NCBI GenBank assembly: GCA_049889415.1
Contig: JBMHDL010000010.1
Coordinates: forward strand, 62,001 to 126,000
Reading direction: 5' to 3'
Length of the DNA stretch: 64,000 bases
From: JAYQKL01 sp049889415
Lineage (GTDB): Bacteria; Pseudomonadota; Alphaproteobacteria; RS24
Part shown: positions 53,876 through 63,158 of the stretch, in pieces
Layout of the letters: the number at the start of each line of letters is the position of its first letter
Numbering within the stretch: position 1 is the stretch's first letter
The notes under the pieces: generated by a model
What the model was told of the DNA's origin: nothing
What the model saw: only the letters and a program-made list of their open reading frames with translations
The model's database searches: none
Program-made: the position numbers and the translations under genes

Positions 53876-54886
53876 TCAGTAAGTGCGCCGGATACAGAAC
53901 TCGATAATGTTCAACATGCTCTGTCGGTAGGGGTTGTCCGGGAAAATCATCAAAACGTCTTTGGCCTTTTGCCCATAATTACGCGCCCGTTCGAGCGTTC
54001 GTGCCAGCGTGTTGTGTTTTTCCATGATGGAGACGGCGTGTTCAAGATCCCCATCGTGCCGTTGGCCAGCACCAATCGTGCGCTCCCAGAAGATTTTTTC
54101 CTTCTCCGTCCCCTGTTGATAAGCGAGTGAGACGGGGAGGGTGACCTTGCCCTCGCGAAAATCATCGCCAGTGTTTTTCCCGGTCTGATTGGCATCACTG
54201 TAATCCAGCGCGTCATCCACAAGCTGGAAAGCAATGCCCAGATTGCGACCATAGGTTGAAAGTGCTTCACGGGTGGTCTTGTCCTGATCCGCAATCACTC
54301 CGCCGACCTCCAGGGCAGAGGCGAAGAGTGCGGCGGTTTTGGCCTCGATGACCTGAAGGTAATGGGACTCATCTGTGCTGATTTGGTTCATGGACGCCAA
54401 CTGCATGACTTCGCCCTCGGCAATGACCGCCGCAGCGTTGGACAAGACATCCAGTACATCCAGATTGCCGGTTGAGACCATCAGCTTGAAGGCCTGACCC
54501 AGCATGAAATCTCCGACCAAAACGCTGGTGGCATTGCCCCAGTTCAGGCGTGAGGTTTCCATGCCCCGGCGCATGTCACTCTCATCTACGACATCATCAT
54601 GCAGCAGCGTTGCGGTGTGCATCAGCTCCACCGAAGCGGCCAGGGCGATATGGTTGCGCCCCTGATAACCACATAAATGGGCTGAGGCGAGCGTTAGCAT
54701 CGGACGCAGGCGCTTGCCGCCGGCTTTGGTGATGTGTTCCCCGACATCGGGTATGCTGCGTTCCTGCGAGGACATTTTCTCGGTAATCAACTGCGAGACA
54801 TGACGCATTTCATCGCCGACGAGGGCGCGCAGTTCATCATAAGGGTTTTCCGTGGCCTCGGTGGTTAACGGGATTATTCGGCTCAT
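53876..54886 (-). CDS. ispB: polyprenyl (octaprenyl/decaprenyl) diphosphate synthase
   Basis: Builds the long isoprenoid tail of ubiquinone from IPP. 336 residues from ATG 54886. The first aspartate-rich motif is LLHDDVVDESDMRRG, the second LVDDALDYSD; GGKRLRPML and the FKLMVSTGN segment are also typical. Chain length cannot be decided with certainty. Its product feeds UbiA (11.4 kb). Divergent from the methyltransferase gene (106 bases), converges on ispE with 4 bases between. Confidence 0.93.
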   Translation of the reverse strand: MSRIIPLTTEATENPYDELRALVGDEMRHVSQLITEKMSSQERSIPDVGEHITKAGGKRLRPMLTLASAHLCGYQGRNHIALAASVELMHTATLLHDDVVDESDMRRGMETSRLNWGNATSVLVGDFMLGQAFKLMVSTGNLDVLDVLSNAAAVIAEGEVMQLASMNQISTDESHYLQVIEAKTAALFASALEVGGVIADQDKTTREALSTYGRNLGIAFQLVDDALDYSDANQTGKNTGDDFREGKVTLPVSLAYQQGTEKEKIFWERTIGAGQRHDGDLEHAVSIMEKHNTLARTLERARNYGQKAKDVLMIFPDNPYRQSMLNIIEFCIRRTY

Positions 54887-54992
54887 CGCTTCTGCTTTTC
54901 TTTCGGTTATGGTATTCAGATATAAAGGAGCCGGGGTATGGATGGCAAGTGCGGCATTTTCCCGCCGCTGATACTCGTTTGCAGTAAATGAA

Positions 54993-55751
54993 ATGCGGCC
55001 TATGGACAAGCACACTTATGATGAGTTTTTGGGCGGGCGCTTGAAAATAGCGCAGCATTCGGACGGCCACCGCAGCGGGACGGATGCGGTTCTGCTCGCA
55101 GCTGCAATTGGCCTGAATGCAGGAGAGAAAGCCTTGGAGTTAGGCTGCGGTGCCGGTGCGGCCAGCCTGTGTCTTGCGGCGCGGGTCCCGCAGGCACACA
55201 CCCATGGCGTTGATATTGATCCGGAACTTGTTGCTCTGGCGTGCTCAAATGCTGAAACCAATCACTTCGAGAGTGCCGATTTTGCTGTTCAGGATATCCA
55301 TGCCCCCTTGTCAGTCTGGACGCTTCAGGAGGGCTATGATCATGTGTTCGCCAATCCACCTTTTTACAGTCCGAGAAGCACGCAACACCCACCCAATACC
55401 GCAAAAAAAACGGCCCATATCGCCCGACCGGACACCATTGAAGTGTGGGTCAGACGAGCTGTCGGTCTTGTGAAAGGGCGCGGATATGTGACCTTCATTC
55501 ATCTGGCCGAGGCACTGCCAGCATTGCTGGATGCAATGGCACCGCGACTGGGCGGGCTGGAGGTTTTGCCGTTGGCGCCGAAAGCCGGTCTGCCGGCCAA
55601 ACGCATACTGGTCAGAGGTCGGCGTGACAGCAAGGCGGCGATGAGACTCCTGTCACCTCTGGTCATGCATGAGCCGGAGGGGGGGTATACGCCTATAGTG
55701 GAGGAGATTTTACGCCATGGTGCAGCTCTTGATTGGGGCAAGGCAGGCTAA
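54993..55751 (+). CDS. TrmN6-like N6-adenine methyltransferase
   Basis: 252 residues, class I SAM-dependent fold: FLGGRLKIAQHSDGHRSGTDAVLLAAA, cofactor loop LELGCGAGAASLCLAAR (about 48-64) and the amino-methyltransferase motif NPPF in FANPPFYSP. This order matches the YfiC/TrmN6 group that methylates A37 of tRNA-Val in Escherichia coli. ATG 55002, three codons in, is an alternative start. The substrate is inferred from similarity only. Confidence 0.85.
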   Translation: MRPMDKHTYDEFLGGRLKIAQHSDGHRSGTDAVLLAAAIGLNAGEKALELGCGAGAASLCLAARVPQAHTHGVDIDPELVALACSNAETNHFESADFAVQDIHAPLSVWTLQEGYDHVFANPPFYSPRSTQHPPNTAKKTAHIARPDTIEVWVRRAVGLVKGRGYVTFIHLAEALPALLDAMAPRLGGLEVLPLAPKAGLPAKRILVRGRRDSKAAMRLLSPLVMHEPEGGYTPIVEEILRHGAALDWGKAG

Positions 55752-55829
55752 AGACGGTTTGAGGCACCTTTTGCATTGCTTTTATGGGCTGGGATGGGTA
55801 GTTTCGCGATAATTTAAGCGGACGGAAAT

Positions 55830-56693
55830 ATGACCGAATCACAAAAAATTTCCCTGCAGGATCTGGTGCTCAACCTGCAGCGTTATTGGGCGGATAACGG
55901 ATGTGTTATTCTCCAGCCTTATGACATGGAAATGGGGGCGGGGACATTTCACCCGGCAACGGTTTTACGTGCCCTTGGGCCGGAGCCATGGAATGCCGCC
56001 TATGTGCAGCCGTCACGACGTCCGACGGATGGCCGTTATGGTGAAAACCCTAACCGCTTCCAGCATTACTACCAGTTTCAAGTCATTTTGAAACCGTCGC
56101 CGGACAACATCCAGCAACTCTATCTTGACAGTCTGCAGGTGCTTGGCATTGACCCTGCCAAGCATGACATCCGCTTTGTTGAGGATGACTGGGAAAGCCC
56201 GACACTTGGCGCATGGGGTCTAGGCTGGGAGGTCTGGTGCGACGGGATGGAAGTCTCGCAATTCACTTATTTCCAGCAGGTTGGCGGCCTGGATGTCGAA
56301 CTGGTGTCGGGGGAATTGACCTACGGTATTGAGCGTCTCGCCATGTATGTACAAGGCGTCGACAACGGTTTTGACCTTGATTATAACGGCCAGGGTGTAA
56401 CCTATGGCGAAGTATTTCACCGCAATGAGGTTGAATTTTCCCATTATAATTTTGAAGCCGCCTCCACGGACATCCTGTTCCGTCATTTCGAGGATGCCGA
56501 AAAGGAGTGTCTGCAGTTGGTCGCACGCGGCCTCGCTTTGCCGGCTTATGACCAATGCATGAAAGCCAGCCATAATTTCAATCTCCTGGATGCGCGCGGG
56601 GTCATCAGTGTAACGGAGCGCCAGACCTATATAGGGCGCGTGCGGACGCTTGCCAAAGCCTGTGCCGAAGCCTATGTCGCGGGAGCGAAGTGA
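55830..56693 (+). CDS. glyQ: glycine--tRNA ligase alpha subunit
   Basis: Catalytic subunit of the bacterial tetrameric GlyRS. 287 residues; LQRYWADNGCVILQPYDMEMGAG, VQPSRRPTDGRYGENPNR and FTYFQQVGGLDVELVSGELTYGIERLAMY-type motifs are all present. glyS begins one base after its stop. Together with the gcv operon it makes this window rich in glycine-related genes. Confidence 0.97.
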   Translation: MTESQKISLQDLVLNLQRYWADNGCVILQPYDMEMGAGTFHPATVLRALGPEPWNAAYVQPSRRPTDGRYGENPNRFQHYYQFQVILKPSPDNIQQLYLDSLQVLGIDPAKHDIRFVEDDWESPTLGAWGLGWEVWCDGMEVSQFTYFQQVGGLDVELVSGELTYGIERLAMYVQGVDNGFDLDYNGQGVTYGEVFHRNEVEFSHYNFEAASTDILFRHFEDAEKECLQLVARGLALPAYDQCMKASHNFNLLDARGVISVTERQTYIGRVRTLAKACAEAYVAGAK

Positions 56694-56694
56694 G

Positions 56695-58719
56695 ATGGCG
56701 GATCTGGTTCTTGAGTTGTATTCAGAAGAAATCCCGGCCGGGATGCAGGTGCAAGCTGCCGAGGATTTGCGGCGTCTGGTCAGTGACCATTTGGCGGATT
56801 ATGAGATGTCTTTGGATGGGGCTGAGATATTTGCTGCCCCGCAACGCCTTGCCTTGCTGGCGCGTGGTCTGGAGGTCCACACCAAAGACCGGAATATTGA
56901 AAAAAAAGGCCCCAAGCTCGCCGCACCGGAACAGGCCATTCAGGGTTTTTTGAAGGCCAATGGACTCGACAGTACTGACGGATTGACGGTCTGTGAGCAT
57001 CCGAAGGGTGATTATTATGTTCTCAAAAGCGAGGTTGCCGGTCGGGCAGTCGCTGAGGTGTTGGCGGAAATTGTTCCGGCGGTGATTGAGAACTTCCCGT
57101 GGCCGAAATCCATGCGCTGGGGCGACGGCAAGTTGCGCTGGGTACGTCCGTTGCGGGCCGTTTTGTGCCGTTTTGACGGGAATATTGTACCGTTTGAAGT
57201 GGATGGTCTGGCATCGGGCGGGGTGACCTATGGTCATCGTTTCCTGCAGCCTGAAGCCATTGAAATCCATACGGCCGATGATTATGCAGGCAGGCTGGAG
57301 GCTGCTAAAGTGGTCGTCGACAGCAATCTACGGCAACAGAGGATTGCGGCGCAGGTCCGAGCCCTGGCCGAGGCGGACGGTCTTGTCATGAACGAAGATG
57401 ACGCCCTGTTGCGCGAAACTGCCGGTTTGGTGGAGTGGCCGGTGGCCCTGATGGGCAGGATTGACGAAGCCTTTATGGAGGTGCCGGAGGAAGTGCTGAT
57501 TTCCGTCATGCGCACGCATCAGAAATATTTTTCCCTGCGCGACCCTAAGAGCGGAAAACTGGCACCGCGTTTCATCACCATTTCCAACATGGAAACCGTA
57601 GATGGCGGGGCGGCGATTATTAATGGCAATGAGCGTGTGTTGCGGGCACGTTTGTCAGATGGCAAGTTTTTCTGGGACCAGGACCGCAAGACGGTGCTGG
57701 CCGATCGCCTGCCGCTACTCGATAAAATCATCTTTCACGCCAAGCTCGGCACGGTGCGGGAAAAAACCCGGCGGATTGAGTCATTGGCGGAGGTCTTGTC
57801 GGACCCGCTGGGCGCCCAAACCGCAACGGCGACAGAGGCTGCACGTCTGTGCAAGGCGGATCTGGTGTCATCCATGGTCTATGAGTTCCCTGAATTGCAG
57901 GGGATTATGGGCGGTTATTATGCTGACGACCCAGATGTTGGAGCGGCCATCCGTGATCATTACAGCCCTCTGGGGCCAAGTGACGACATTCCGGACACGC
58001 CGGAAGGGTGTGCAGTTGCTCTGGCCGACAAAATTGATACGCTGGTGGGGTTTTGGGTCATTAATGAGAAGCCGACCGGGTCAAAAGACCCGTATGCCCT
58101 GCGCCGCGCGGCATTGGGCGTCATCCGCATATTGCTTGAAACCGAAACCCGTTTGCCCTTGAAGCATGTCTTTGCAAAGGGGGTGGATCTGCACAAGGGC
58201 GGAGACGGTGCTGCTCTGGCTGACCAGTTGCTCGGATTTGTGTTGGATCGTCTGAAAGTATATTTGCGTGATCAGGGGGTTGGCCATGATGTTGTCAACG
58301 CCGTGTTTACCGAGGGTGCGGATGATGTATTTGACCTTGTCCAGCGGGCCAAAAAACTTGGCGCCTTTTTGCAGGCGGAGGACGGGGCCAATCTTCTGGC
58401 AGCGTTCCGCCGTGCCGATGGGATTTTGGGAAAAGCTGATTTTGTCGGAGCGGATGTGAATCCCGGGCTTTTGCAGGTTGAACAGGAAAAACACCTTCAT
58501 CAGGCTATCAAGACGCTTGGTGAACCTGATCTTGGAACCTTTGACGGCTTTGAGAGCTATCTTGACGGTCTGGCGACTTTACGGGCGCCGGTGGATGCTT
58601 TTTTTGAGGCTGTGATGGTCAATGATGATGATGCCGAGATACGGACGAATCGTTTAAATCTTTTGAACGCTTTAACGCAAAAAATGCGTTTGGTCGCGAC
58701 TTTTGAGATGATTGAATAG
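56695..58719 (+). CDS. glyS: glycine--tRNA ligase beta subunit
   Basis: tRNA-binding subunit, 674 residues from ATG 56695. LVLELYSEEIPAGMQVQAAE is the classic N-terminus; SMRWGDGKLRWVRPLR, MRTHQKYFSLRD, an HD-like region (LDKIIFHAKLGTVREKTRRI, ARLCKADLVSSMVYEFPELQG) and PYALRRAALGVIRI follow. The frame extends into glyQ but not plausibly. Confidence 0.97.
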   Translation: MADLVLELYSEEIPAGMQVQAAEDLRRLVSDHLADYEMSLDGAEIFAAPQRLALLARGLEVHTKDRNIEKKGPKLAAPEQAIQGFLKANGLDSTDGLTVCEHPKGDYYVLKSEVAGRAVAEVLAEIVPAVIENFPWPKSMRWGDGKLRWVRPLRAVLCRFDGNIVPFEVDGLASGGVTYGHRFLQPEAIEIHTADDYAGRLEAAKVVVDSNLRQQRIAAQVRALAEADGLVMNEDDALLRETAGLVEWPVALMGRIDEAFMEVPEEVLISVMRTHQKYFSLRDPKSGKLAPRFITISNMETVDGGAAIINGNERVLRARLSDGKFFWDQDRKTVLADRLPLLDKIIFHAKLGTVREKTRRIESLAEVLSDPLGAQTATATEAARLCKADLVSSMVYEFPELQGIMGGYYADDPDVGAAIRDHYSPLGPSDDIPDTPEGCAVALADKIDTLVGFWVINEKPTGSKDPYALRRAALGVIRILLETETRLPLKHVFAKGVDLHKGGDGAALADQLLGFVLDRLKVYLRDQGVGHDVVNAVFTEGADDVFDLVQRAKKLGAFLQAEDGANLLAAFRRADGILGKADFVGADVNPGLLQVEQEKHLHQAIKTLGEPDLGTFDGFESYLDGLATLRAPVDAFFEAVMVNDDDAEIRTNRLNLLNALTQKMRLVATFEMIE

Positions 58720-58727
58720 GCGGAACA

Positions 58728-61403
58728 ATGTCTGACATAAAATGGGTTTACAGTTTTGGTGATGGTGCCTCCGAAGGCACGGTCGATATGAAACCTTTGC
58801 TGGGCGGCAAAGGGGCCAATCTGGCGGAAATGAGCCGCCTCGGTCTGCCTGTTCCGCCTGGCTTCACCATAACAACAGAAGTCTGCACCGCCTTTTACGA
58901 CAATGACCGCAATTATCCCTCAGGTCTCGAGCAACAGGTTTTGACGGCCGTTGAAAATATTGGCGCCATTGTTGAGGCCGGTTTCGGCGATACGCAAAAC
59001 CCGCTGCTTGTGTCAGTGCGATCCGGTGCCCGCGCCTCCATGCCCGGCATGATGGATACGGTCCTTAATCTGGGTCTTAATGACACCACGGTTGTCGGCC
59101 TGGCTGAAAATGCTGGTGACGAACGGTTTGCCTGGGACAGCTATCGCCGCTTTATCCAGATGTATTCGGATGTTGTGCTTGAAGTGAACCATGACCATTT
59201 CGAGGAAATCCTTGATGATTACAAGCTGCAGGAAAATTATCACGCCGACACGGACCTTGATGCCAGGGACTGGCGCACCATTGTTGATCAATACAAGCAG
59301 CGGGTTGAGGAGGTCAGCGGCAATCCGTTTCCGCAGGATGTCATGAGCCAATTATGGGGCGCTATCGGGGCCGTCTTCGGCTCCTGGCGCAATGCGCGTG
59401 CCGAAACCTATCGTCGTTTAAATAATATTCCTGAAAGCTGGGGAACGGCCGTCAATGTGCAGGCCATGGTGTTTGGTAATCTTGGCGATGAGTCCGCGAC
59501 CGGTGTTGCTTTTACCCGTAATCCGTCCACTGGTGAAAAAAGCTATTATGGTGAATTTCTGGTCAATGCCCAAGGTGAGGATGTCGTGGCCGGTATCCGC
59601 ACCCCCCAACCTCTGACCGTCAAGGCCAAAGAGGAGGGTGATATGACCTCGCCGAGCATGGAAGAGGTGATGCCGGATGTGTTTGCTCAACTGACGGATG
59701 TGTTTGACCGTCTGGAAGCACATTACCGCGATATGCAGGATATTGAGTTTACGGTCCAGAACCAGAAACTCTGGATGTTGCAGACGCGGTCGGGAAAACG
59801 GACCACCAAGGCGGCATTGAAAATCGCCGTAGATATGGTCACGGAGGGCTTGATCACGCGTGAAGAGGCCGTGTTGCGGGTTGACCCGATGGCACTTGAC
59901 CAGTTGCTGCACCCGATGCTGGACCCCGATGTTGAGGTGGATGTTATTGCCAATGGCCTGCCAGCGTCGCCCGGTGCTGCGAGCGGGGAGGTGGTGTTTA
60001 CGGCTGATGATGCCGAGTCCGCCAGGGAAGCGGGACGCAAGGTTATTCTAGTTCGGATGGAAACTAGCCCCGAGGACATTCATGGCATGCACGCCGCTGC
60101 CGGTATTCTGACGTCACGGGGTGGCATGACAAGCCACGCTGCCGTGGTCGCACGCGGCATGGGGCGGCCCTGTGTCTCAGGTGCTGGAAGTATCCAGATC
60201 AATATGTCCAACAAGACCTTTACCGTCGCTGGCCGCGAGGTGAAAGAAGGCGACATCATCACCATTGACGGTGGTAAAGGACGCGTGATGTCCGGCGAGG
60301 TGCCGACCCTGCAGCCTGAATTGTCTGGTGATTTCGGGAAGTTGATGGACTGGGCCGATGAGCACCGGCGGATGCAGGTGCGCACCAATGCTGAAACACC
60401 CTTGGATGCGGCGACCGCCATCAAATTCGGTGCCGAAGGCATTGGCCTGTGCCGGACAGAGCACATGTTTTTTGACGCCGAGCGCATCATGTCCGTCAGG
60501 GAGATGATTTTGGCTGAAAATGAGGCCGGCCGAAAAGCGCCTTTGGCGCGTATATTGCCGATGCAGAAACAGGATTTCAAAGATCTGTTTGATATCATGA
60601 AAGGGCGTCCGGTCAACATCCGCCTGCTTGATCCTCCCTTGCATGAGTTCTTGCCGCACACGGAACGTGAACAGCAGCAGCTTGCTGAGGCCAGTGGCCT
60701 CGACCTGGCACTCATTCGCCGCCGCGTGCATGAATTGGCTGAGGCCAATCCGATGCTGGGTCACCGTGGATGCAGGCTGGGACTGACTTTCCCAGACATA
60801 TATGAGATGCAGGCGCGGGCGATTTTCGAGGCGGCTGCCGAGACACAGGCCGAAAGCGGCGAAGCGGTCAGCCTGGAAGTCATGGTACCGCTGGTTTCTG
60901 ATGCCAAAGAGCTTGAACTGATGGCAGCCCGCATTAATCGGGTGGCCGATCTAGTTGCTGAAGAGACCGGCACGCAGGTCGCTTTTCTTTTGGGAACCAT
61001 GATTGAATTGCCGCGTGCGGCACTTGTGGCGGCCGAGATAGCAAAAACGGCCGAGTATTTCTCCTTCGGGACCAATGATTTGACACAGACGACCTATGGT
61101 ATCAGCCGGGATGACTCAGCTTCTTTCCTGTCCCCATATATGCGTGACGGTATTGTGGAAAGGGATCCGTTTGTCACGCTCGATACGGAAGGGGTCGGGG
61201 AATTGGTTAATTTTGCCTGCAAGCGCGGCCGCGAGACCCGCCAAGACATCAAGCTGGGCATTTGCGGCGAGCATGGTGGGGACCCGGATACCATTGATTT
61301 TTGTGAGGGACAAAACATGACTTATGTGTCATGTTCGCCCTACCGCGTACCGATTGCAAGACTGGCGGCGGCTCAAGCTGTCCTGAAAAACAAGATGAAC
61401 TGA
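58728..61403 (+). CDS. ppdK: pyruvate, phosphate dikinase
   Basis: Interconverts pyruvate, ATP and phosphate with PEP, AMP and pyrophosphate; supports gluconeogenesis or pyrophosphate-linked glycolysis. 891 residues: N-terminal ATP-grasp with GGKGANLAEMSRLGLPVPPG, the swivelling domain with phospho-histidine in GGMTSHAAVVARGMGRPCV, and a C-terminal TIM barrel with LCRTEHMFF and the catalytic cysteine in GICGEHGGDP. Eight bases after glyS; the glyQ-glyS-ppdK order is common in alphaproteobacteria. Confidence 0.97.
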   Translation: MSDIKWVYSFGDGASEGTVDMKPLLGGKGANLAEMSRLGLPVPPGFTITTEVCTAFYDNDRNYPSGLEQQVLTAVENIGAIVEAGFGDTQNPLLVSVRSGARASMPGMMDTVLNLGLNDTTVVGLAENAGDERFAWDSYRRFIQMYSDVVLEVNHDHFEEILDDYKLQENYHADTDLDARDWRTIVDQYKQRVEEVSGNPFPQDVMSQLWGAIGAVFGSWRNARAETYRRLNNIPESWGTAVNVQAMVFGNLGDESATGVAFTRNPSTGEKSYYGEFLVNAQGEDVVAGIRTPQPLTVKAKEEGDMTSPSMEEVMPDVFAQLTDVFDRLEAHYRDMQDIEFTVQNQKLWMLQTRSGKRTTKAALKIAVDMVTEGLITREEAVLRVDPMALDQLLHPMLDPDVEVDVIANGLPASPGAASGEVVFTADDAESAREAGRKVILVRMETSPEDIHGMHAAAGILTSRGGMTSHAAVVARGMGRPCVSGAGSIQINMSNKTFTVAGREVKEGDIITIDGGKGRVMSGEVPTLQPELSGDFGKLMDWADEHRRMQVRTNAETPLDAATAIKFGAEGIGLCRTEHMFFDAERIMSVREMILAENEAGRKAPLARILPMQKQDFKDLFDIMKGRPVNIRLLDPPLHEFLPHTEREQQQLAEASGLDLALIRRRVHELAEANPMLGHRGCRLGLTFPDIYEMQARAIFEAAAETQAESGEAVSLEVMVPLVSDAKELELMAARINRVADLVAEETGTQVAFLLGTMIELPRAALVAAEIAKTAEYFSFGTNDLTQTTYGISRDDSASFLSPYMRDGIVERDPFVTLDTEGVGELVNFACKRGRETRQDIKLGICGEHGGDPDTIDFCEGQNMTYVSCSPYRVPIARLAAAQAVLKNKMN

Positions 61404-61539
61404 CCAGGCGATAAAAAATTAATAAATCTGGATTAACTTGCCCAAATCAGTTTAAAGACTAAATATGTATGCGTAGCATCTATATATTGTTGTAATTTAC
61501 GTTTTCAAACTATATATAGTGTCCAAGGAGACAATACAC

Positions 61540-62295
61540 ATGCGGATATTGATGGAATGGCTCGACATTCACGGGCTGACATCGGAATTTCTGGGACGGC
61601 GTAAGTACAAGCTTTTGTCAGTCACTCTGACGTGCCTGCTGTTGATCTCGGCCTATACATCTTTCAATATGCGCGCACTGGTCACAGCCTTGAACAGCGT
61701 TTATGACCCGCAAACATTTCAAGCCACTGATTTAAACGCCGGACAGGCTGAAAAGCTGAGAGGTCAACCATTGTTTGCGCTTTCGGTTTTGAATGGCAAG
61801 ACGGCTCTCGAGCCTGTGCAGCTGTCCGGGCTGGAAACGCGGACCGAAAGTTTTCAAAAAGCCCGTCATTGTCTGGCTCAAGCCATGTATTTTGAGGCCC
61901 GCAGTGAACCTCTGGAGGGGTGGCAGGCTGTTGGTGATGTGGTCATCAATCGTGTCCGTGATAAACGTTATCCTGATACAGTCTGTAAAGTTGTTTTTCA
62001 AGGTGAGTTCCGCCGTCACAGATGTCAGTTTTCCTTTGCCTGTGATGGCCGCTCTGACCGTGCCTATAACAGAAAATTCTGGGATGCCGCCTATGATCTG
62101 GCCGGTGAATTGCTTGTCAAAGGCTCCAACTCAGAAATTGCCGGTCTGGCCACGCATTACCATGCCGATTATGTAGAGCCACGATGGTCGTCTTACATGG
62201 AGCCAATCACCAAAATCGGGCGGCACATCTTTTATGTTGAAGATCCTCAGGGGCGCAAGCCAGCCCCTCTCAGTCGTCCGCAAAAAGACCTTTAA
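61540..62295 (+). CDS. SleB/CwlJ-type cell wall hydrolase
   Basis: 251 residues with an N-terminal membrane anchor (about 27-45) and a Hydrolase_2 (SleB) domain: CLAQAMYFEARSEPLEGWQA with the catalytic-type glutamate, VGDVVINRVRDKRYPDTVC, CQFSFACDGRSD and the terminal ATHYHADYVEPRWSS. Acts on peptidoglycan, probably as a lytic enzyme at the inner membrane face. AAGGAG (61525-61530) nine bases before ATG 61540 decides the start. The 136-base gap before it is AT-rich. Confidence 0.9.
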   Translation: MRILMEWLDIHGLTSEFLGRRKYKLLSVTLTCLLLISAYTSFNMRALVTALNSVYDPQTFQATDLNAGQAEKLRGQPLFALSVLNGKTALEPVQLSGLETRTESFQKARHCLAQAMYFEARSEPLEGWQAVGDVVINRVRDKRYPDTVCKVVFQGEFRRHRCQFSFACDGRSDRAYNRKFWDAAYDLAGELLVKGSNSEIAGLATHYHADYVEPRWSSYMEPITKIGRHIFYVEDPQGRKPAPLSRPQKDL

Positions 62296-63158
62296 AGCGT
62301 TATTTCAAAATCCAGCCCAAGATCAAGGCAGGGTGCGGAATGTGTGATGCGCCCGACTGAGATATAATCCACACCGGTCTCGGCAATTGCTTTGACGGTT
62401 TGCAGGGTGACATTGCCTGACGCCTCCGCTACCGCACGACCATCAATGATGGCCACAGCTTCACGTAAGGTCTCAGGCGGCATATTGTCAAGCAGCACGG
62501 CCTGCGCCCCGGCTTCTAGGGCCTCGTGTAACTGCTCCAGCGTATCAACCTCGATTTCGACCCTTACCATGTGGCCGGCCCCGGCCAGTGCGGCCTTGAC
62601 AGCAGCGGCAACCCCGCCGGCGACAGCGATATGGTTGTCCTTGATCAAAATGCCGTCATCAAGCCCGAAACGATGGTTATAGCCGCCGCCGCAGCGCACG
62701 GCATATTTCTCCAAAGCTCTCAAATTAGGCGTAGTTTTGCGGGTGCAGGTGATGCGGGCCTTACTGCCTGCTGTTTCCTGGACATATAGGCTGGTTTGTG
62801 AGGCGATACCGGACAGGTGCCCGAGATAATTCAGGGCGACCCGTTCCGCCGCCAAAACGTCACGGGCCGGACCGCGCAGGCTCACGACGGCATCGCCTGG
62901 TAGTAAGGCATTCCCGTCTTGAAAATGCGTGCTGACGTCGATGTTTTCATTCATGGCGTGAAAAGCCGCCACTGCCAGATCAAGGCCGGCCAATACCCCT
63001 TTTTCCCGCGAAACGATCGCGCCCTCGGCAAGGGCGCCGGCTGGTACGACAGCCTGTGACGTCAAATCCCCAGAGCGCCCCATATCCTCTTCAAGCGCTG
63101 ACCGCACGGCAGTCTCAACAGTTTTTCGGGGCAGGGGAGATGGTGTTTGGTCAGCCAT
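62292..63158 (-). CDS. nadC: nicotinate-nucleotide diphosphorylase (carboxylating)
   Basis: Quinolinate phosphoribosyltransferase of de novo NAD synthesis. 288 residues: EEDMGRSGDLTSQAV, TRKTTPNLRALEKYAVRCGGG, LIKDNHI, VEIEVDTLEQLHEAL and AVLLDNMPPETLREAV, then EASGNVTLQTV and YISVGRITHSAP. Overlaps the nadB stop by one base (TAATG). Its TAA and that of the wall-hydrolase gene overlap within TTAA at 62292-62295. Confidence 0.97.
   Translation of the reverse strand: MADQTPSPLPRKTVETAVRSALEEDMGRSGDLTSQAVVPAGALAEGAIVSREKGVLAGLDLAVAAFHAMNENIDVSTHFQDGNALLPGDAVVSLRGPARDVLAAERVALNYLGHLSGIASQTSLYVQETAGSKARITCTRKTTPNLRALEKYAVRCGGGYNHRFGLDDGILIKDNHIAVAGGVAAAVKAALAGAGHMVRVEIEVDTLEQLHEALEAGAQAVLLDNMPPETLREAVAIIDGRAVAEASGNVTLQTVKAIAETGVDYISVGRITHSAPCLDLGLDFEITL

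Noticed and set aside
61421..61438. TTAA-N10-TTAA as a CtrA site before the wall hydrolase
   Set aside because: The CtrA full site needs a 7-base spacer; 10 bases in an AT-rich region is probably chance.
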